17,614 nucleotides of DNA from NCBI GenBank assembly GCA_021793595.1, contig JAJYSL010000068.1, positions 1 through 17,614 on the forward strand, read 5' to 3'. This stretch comes from Acidobacteriota bacterium. Lineage in GTDB: Bacteria > Acidobacteriota > Terriglobia > Terriglobales > Acidobacteriaceae. Under the pieces are notes generated by a model that saw only the letters and a list, made by a program, of their open reading frames with translations, made no database searches and was not told the DNA's origin. Position numbers and translations under genes: made by a program. Positions 14,240 to 17,614 of the stretch are shown here, one piece after another (position 1 is the first letter of the stretch; every line of letters starts with the position of its first letter).

Positions 14240-15316
14240 ATGCGCACCATTTGTACTTTTTTTCTGCTTGCGACCTGCGCGGCATCTGTCCATGCTCAAC
14301 CAAAGGCGCTGTTTTACATGACGAATTCCGCGCCCTCGGTGCAGTCCTTCCTCAATCATGCCGATAAAATCGATATTCTGGTACCCACCTGGTACTCGAC
14401 CGACGTGCATGGCCTGGTATGGGGTGGCCCCAATTCCCAGGTAATGCAGGTTGCTCGCGAGCAACACGTGGCTGTTATGCCCATCATCGGCAGCGGGATG
14501 GGACCGACCGAGTACCATGAGTTTTTCAACGATGCGGCTGCCCGTCATGCTATGGAACAAGCCCTGGTCCGCGAATGCAAACAGAACGGTTATATGGGCA
14601 TTCAGTTTGACTTTGAAGACGTGAGCTGGCTGGATGCCGATGCGCTTTCCAAGACGGTTGCGGAAACTGCGTCTGTCTTGCATGCTGCGGGTTACAGATT
14701 GTCCATTGCGACAGTGCCCAATGCTCCTGGATACCCGGGAGAAACCGCGTATAGCGCATGGATGTTTCGCGACTGGCGCGGCGCATATGACCTGAAGGCA
14801 TTGGCGCAGTCGGTAGATTTGATCTGCCTGATGACCTACGACCAGCACACGCGCTACACGCCGCCCGGACCTGTGGCCGGATACCCCTGGGTCATCGAAA
14901 ACCTGAAGTACGCGCTTGCCGTCGTTCCCAAAAATAAACTCTCGCTGGGTATCCCCGTCTATGGCTATCACTGGTTTGCGGGAATGCCTCCCGGAGGCAA
15001 GAACGTCCCCAACAATTCCGCCGAATATATTGGCGCACCGGCAGCTTTGCAGTTGGCACACGCTTACCACGCCAAATTGCAGTGGGATCCGGACGACAAG
15101 ACTGCTTGGTTCTACTTCTATCGCGCAGATGACCGAGAGTGGATCTTTTTTACAGATGCACGCACGTTCGCGGCGCGTTACGATCTGGTGAAACAGGATG
15201 ACTTGGAAGGGTTCTGCTCCTGGGTCCTGGGAGAAGAGGATCCTGCCATCTGGCAACTGCTGCCATCGCACGACCACTCCAGCGCTCATCCGCATGCGCA
15301 GGACCGGAAGAATTAA
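14240..15316 (+). CDS. Exported GH18-family glycoside hydrolase (chitinase/ENGase fold)
   Basis: 358 residues with a Sec signal peptide (RTICTFFLLATCAASVHA, cleavage before Gln20). The GH18 barrel is shown by GIQFDFED (120-127) with Asp124 and catalytic acid Glu126, LMTYDQHTRYTPPGPVAGYP (197-216) with the substrate-positioning Tyr200-Asp201, and LGIPVYGYHW (236-245). The canonical DxxDxDxE motif is reduced: the first two Asp are replaced by Met119 and Gln122. The MTYD...GPVAGY block is most like the YaaH/chitobiase-type branch of GH18. It should cleave beta-1,4-GlcNAc linkages by substrate-assisted catalysis. The start has AGGGGA 8 nt ahead. The GlcNAc kinase gene begins 4 nt after its stop, so the two form an operon. 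Confidence 0.87.
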   Translation: MRTICTFFLLATCAASVHAQPKALFYMTNSAPSVQSFLNHADKIDILVPTWYSTDVHGLVWGGPNSQVMQVAREQHVAVMPIIGSGMGPTEYHEFFNDAAARHAMEQALVRECKQNGYMGIQFDFEDVSWLDADALSKTVAETASVLHAAGYRLSIATVPNAPGYPGETAYSAWMFRDWRGAYDLKALAQSVDLICLMTYDQHTRYTPPGPVAGYPWVIENLKYALAVVPKNKLSLGIPVYGYHWFAGMPPGGKNVPNNSAEYIGAPAALQLAHAYHAKLQWDPDDKTAWFYFYRADDREWIFFTDARTFAARYDLVKQDDLEGFCSWVLGEEDPAIWQLLPSHDHSSAHPHAQDRKN

Positions 15317-15320
15317 TTCT

Positions 15321-16271
15321 ATGGACTATTTTCTCGGCATCGACGCAGGCGCAACCAAGACCAGCTGCGTCCTGGGTTCGGAAACCAACGTGCTGGCGCG
15401 TGCCCACGGCGGCTCCATTAAAATCACGCGCGTCGACGAATCCAGCGCGGGAAAACATCTAGAGCACGTCCTTTCGTCAATCGTCCAGCAATCGGGAGTT
15501 CCGCTCAGTTCCGTCACCGGCACCTGCGTGGGGCTCTCCGGCGTCGCTATTCCCAGTGTGGCAGAGTGGGTGCGGAGTGCGCTCGCCTCCCGTGTCCATG
15601 GAGAAATTGCACTCTGCGGCGATGAGGTGATTGCGCTGGATGCAGCATTTCGTGGAGAACGAGGAATTCTCGTAATCGCCGGAACCGGCTCGAACGTTGG
15701 TGGCCGCACTGCGAATGGCCAGCTATTCCACACTGGCGGATGGGGACCTGTTCTGAGCGATCAAGGGTCGGGAAGCAGAATTGGGTTGCTCGCTTTGCGT
15801 GCAATTTTTCACGCAATCGATGCCTCGCAAGAAACATTGATGCTGCCCGCGTTGCACGCCGCATGGTCGACCCGCACGATTGAGGATCTGGTGGACCTGG
15901 GCAATCGTATCCCCGCCCCGGACTTTTCACAGCTTGCTCCCCTGGTGGCTCAATGTGCGGCAGAGGGAGATACTGTGGCTCGCGATGTTCTGCAGCAGTC
16001 TGGTGAGGAATTAGCTGACCTGCTTGTGATGGCCATACGGAAAGGCACGGAGTTAGAAGCGGCTGCGATTTCCAAGGTTCCGTCGCCACCTCCCGACCCG
16101 TGGCAGGTCGCTTATACCGGCAGCGTGGTCGAAAAGATTCCGGTATTGAGAGAGATCATGACCGCGACGGTTCATCGGGCATATCCCGCCGTGGAATTTC
16201 TACCCCGGCCTGCCGACCCCCCCTTGGGTGCGCTCTGGCGGGCGCGGCAACATGCTCTCTGCAATTCTTGA
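15321..16271 (+). CDS. BadF/BcrA-type N-acetylglucosamine kinase
   Basis: 316 residues, cytoplasmic. It belongs to the ASKHA sugar-kinase fold: phosphate-1 loop GIDAGATKT (6-14), candidate catalytic Asp101 in CGDEVIALDAAF, phosphate-2 loop AGTGSN (120-125), GGWGPVLSDQGSGSRIG (139-155), which is the sugar-binding block typical of eukaryotic-like GlcNAc kinases, and adenosine motif YTGSVV (265-270). It would convert GlcNAc to GlcNAc-6-phosphate with ATP. The frame is open further upstream, but ATG 15321 starts the conserved DYFLGIDAG and has GGAAG 10 nt ahead. It follows the GH18 gene by 4 nt and so takes GlcNAc released by it or by the glycosylasparaginase. The enzymes that use GlcNAc-6-P (NagA, NagB) are not in the window. 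Glucosamine kinase is an alternative. Confidence 0.88.
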   Translation: MDYFLGIDAGATKTSCVLGSETNVLARAHGGSIKITRVDESSAGKHLEHVLSSIVQQSGVPLSSVTGTCVGLSGVAIPSVAEWVRSALASRVHGEIALCGDEVIALDAAFRGERGILVIAGTGSNVGGRTANGQLFHTGGWGPVLSDQGSGSRIGLLALRAIFHAIDASQETLMLPALHAAWSTRTIEDLVDLGNRIPAPDFSQLAPLVAQCAAEGDTVARDVLQQSGEELADLLVMAIRKGTELEAAAISKVPSPPPDPWQVAYTGSVVEKIPVLREIMTATVHRAYPAVEFLPRPADPPLGALWRARQHALCNS

Positions 16272-16425
16272 GACAAGGATAATCAACTGGGTACGAACTG
16301 CGGTACACCCTTGCGCCCGACTTTCTCCGCTTGCAAACTACAAAATAGATTTTCATCTCTTGCTTCGCGCCGGGCGCGACCCTTCTGCCGCATGGATGAG
16401 CAACGAGAGAAGCAAACGGGGATTC

Positions 16426-16902
16426 ATGAGTCGACAACGAACCATGCCGGGCGGTCGTGCCATTCGAACTCAGTTACCGCGGGGGCCCAATGGCCGTACG
16501 CTCTGCCGCTGGTGCAGCCTGGAAGTACAGGGCCGAAGGCGAACGTTCTGTTCTGACTGGTGTGTCCACGAATGGCGCCTGCGCACCGATCCCGGATATC
16601 TTCGCCAACAGGTCTTCGCGCGGGACCAAGGGCGTTGTTCGCTTTGCCATATCGACTCGATAGAGGCCTTCCGCCGCCTGAAACGCGCACGCGGCGCGAA
16701 TCGAAAAATCATGCTGAAGTATTGGGGCATTCGGTCGGTGAACCGACGGAGTCTTTGGGATGCAGACCACATTCTTCCCGTGTGCGAGGGTGGAGGAGAG
16801 TGTGATTTGGAAAACATTCGCACTCTCTGCATCGCCTGCCATAAGGACGTCACCTACCAATTGCGCCTGCGGCTGCAGAAGATGTCCCGCATCGCATCCT
16901 GA
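16426..16902 (+). CDS. Small HNH endonuclease with zinc ribbon, ZRANB3-HNH-like
   Basis: 158 residues, basic. A first Cys pair set CRWC (27-30) and FCSDWC (41-46) forms a zinc knuckle, followed by YLRQQVFARDQGRCSLC (58-74) and the HNH core: DADHILPV with His115, GGGECDLENIRTLC with Asn130, and IACHK with His139 plus the Cys135/Cys138 zinc pair. The order and spacing resemble the C-terminal HNH module of eukaryotic ZRANB3. It should cut or nick DNA; the target is unknown. ATG 16426 is chosen because GGGGA lies just upstream. ATG 16396 is in frame and possible, while a longer frame would overlap the kinase gene. No methylase, toxin partner or phage gene is adjacent, so it looks like a solitary nuclease. 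It converges on the uronate isomerase gene with only 14 nt between stops. Confidence 0.85.
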   Translation: MSRQRTMPGGRAIRTQLPRGPNGRTLCRWCSLEVQGRRRTFCSDWCVHEWRLRTDPGYLRQQVFARDQGRCSLCHIDSIEAFRRLKRARGANRKIMLKYWGIRSVNRRSLWDADHILPVCEGGGECDLENIRTLCIACHKDVTYQLRLRLQKMSRIAS

Positions 16903-16916
16903 CCGCTCACCAAGTA

Positions 16917-17614
16917 CTACAGCTTGTATGCAGCCTTCACCAGACGATAGGTTAGATCCTGAGCCACTTCATGCGCCTCGTCTTCCTCTAGGCGATGGTC
17001 CGCGACCAGTGCAGCGAGATACGCGCAATCGACTCGACGCGCAACATCGTGGCGCCCTGGGATCGACAAAAAAGCGCGCGTGTCATCGTTGAATCCCACC
17101 GTGTTGTAAAAACCGGCGGTCTCGGTGGTGTATTCACGAAACCGTCGCATGCCCTCTGGACTGTCGTAAAACCACCACGGCGGCCCCAACTTCAGACATG
17201 GATAGTGTCCCGCAAGCGGCGCTAGTTCCCTTCCATAGCAGGACTCATCCAGCGTAAAAAGAATGATGGTCAAACCGGGTTCGTTGCCGACTCGCTGCAG
17301 CAACGGCTGCAGATTGTGCACGTAATCCGTCTGCGTGGGAATGTCGGCCCCCATGTCGCGACCAAAACGCTTGTAGATCGTCGCATTATGGTTCCGAAAG
17401 CTTCCCGGATGAATCTGCATCACCAGACCGTCGTCGAGGCTCATCTTGGCCATCTCGGTCAGCATCTGCGCCCGGAACATCTCTCTGTCAGCAACCGTTG
17501 AAGAGCCGGAAATCACGCGCTGAAACAATTTCAGTGCGCTCTCGGCATCCAGATCGGCCGTGGCCGGAGTGGGGTGGCCATGGTCCGTCGCGGTACACCC
17601 TAATTGGCGAAAAC
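16917..17614 (-). CDS. uxaC: Uronate (glucuronate) isomerase, 5' end outside window
   Basis: The gene enters from the right edge on the minus strand and ends at 16917. About 231 C-terminal residues are visible. Recognisable blocks include LGCTATDHGHP near the cut end, MQIHPGSFRNHN, RFGRDMGADIPTQTDYV, KLGPPWWFYDSPEGM and GFNDDTRAFLSIPGRHDVARR close to the C-terminus; these are characteristic of the UxaC family. The enzyme interconverts glucuronate with fructuronate, and galacturonate with tagaturonate, in the cytoplasm. A TTG at 17528 could be read as a start, but family sequence continues upstream of it. It suggests catabolism of plant or polysaccharide uronates and need not belong to the neighbouring amino-sugar set. 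Confidence 0.92.
   Translation of the reverse strand, partial: FRQLGCTATDHGHPTPATADLDAESALKLFQRVISGSSTVADREMFRAQMLTEMAKMSLDDGLVMQIHPGSFRNHNATIYKRFGRDMGADIPTQTDYVHNLQPLLQRVGNEPGLTIILFTLDESCYGRELAPLAGHYPCLKLGPPWWFYDSPEGMRRFREYTTETAGFYNTVGFNDDTRAFLSIPGRHDVARRVDCAYLAALVADHRLEEDEAHEVAQDLTYRLVKAAYKL

Noticed and set aside
14132..15295. 387-codon open frame on the minus strand
   Set aside because: It lies antisense to the GH18 gene, whose family motifs and signal peptide are clear; the antisense product shows no recognisable pattern and is explained by G+C-rich codon use.
16228..16425. Longer N-terminus for the HNH protein
   Set aside because: It would overlap the end of the GlcNAc kinase gene and adds no family sequence; ATG 16426 has a better ribosome binding site.
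16734..16747. Inverted repeat GTCGGT-GA-ACCGAC
   Set aside because: It lies inside the HNH coding sequence with 6-bp arms only, and nothing suggests a regulatory role.

Overview
The window looks like a chromosomal segment of a soil-type Acidobacteriota (Terriglobia-like) genome. This is inferred from moderately high G+C, frequent GTG/TTG starts, many exported enzymes, and a Ser-first SpoIVB/S55-type protein of a kind I associate with that phylum. No rRNA, tRNA, CRISPR array, insertion sequence or phage module is visible. Genes are densely packed on both strands. The first (PAP2 phosphatase) and last (uronate isomerase) are cut by the window edges.

Left region (1-5417, all plus strand): the 3' part of a PAP2-family phosphatase; a 630-aa exported protein with an S55 (SpoIVB-like) peptidase fold whose Ser module precedes its His module; a zinc- and probably NADP-dependent alcohol dehydrogenase; then a two-gene operon of a His-rich four-helix membrane protein and an exported YceI-like protein, which recalls the E. 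coli yceJ-yceI pair.

Middle region (5536-9709): a minus-strand operon encodes two exported metal-dependent hydrolases, a CehA/McbA-type PHP-domain protein followed by a PI-PLC/GDPD-like phosphodiesterase. Divergent from it, an unlisted 29-residue membrane microprotein gene lies 12 nt ahead of a GRP/DMT-type sugar transporter, with signs of translational coupling.

Right region (9783-16271): a glycan-salvage neighbourhood on alternating strands. It holds CutC (-), a Tat-exported GH29 alpha-L-fucosidase (+), a Tat-exported glycosylasparaginase (-), and a GH18 hydrolase plus BadF-type GlcNAc kinase operon (+). Together these could defucosylate an N-glycan stub, cut a chitobiose-type core, hydrolyse the GlcNAc-Asn bond and phosphorylate the released GlcNAc. 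With the sugar transporter this is the best candidate for an integrated system here. The individual enzyme calls are firm; the shared pathway is inferred. The window ends with a small HNH endonuclease resembling the HNH module of eukaryotic ZRANB3, and a convergent, truncated uronate isomerase gene.
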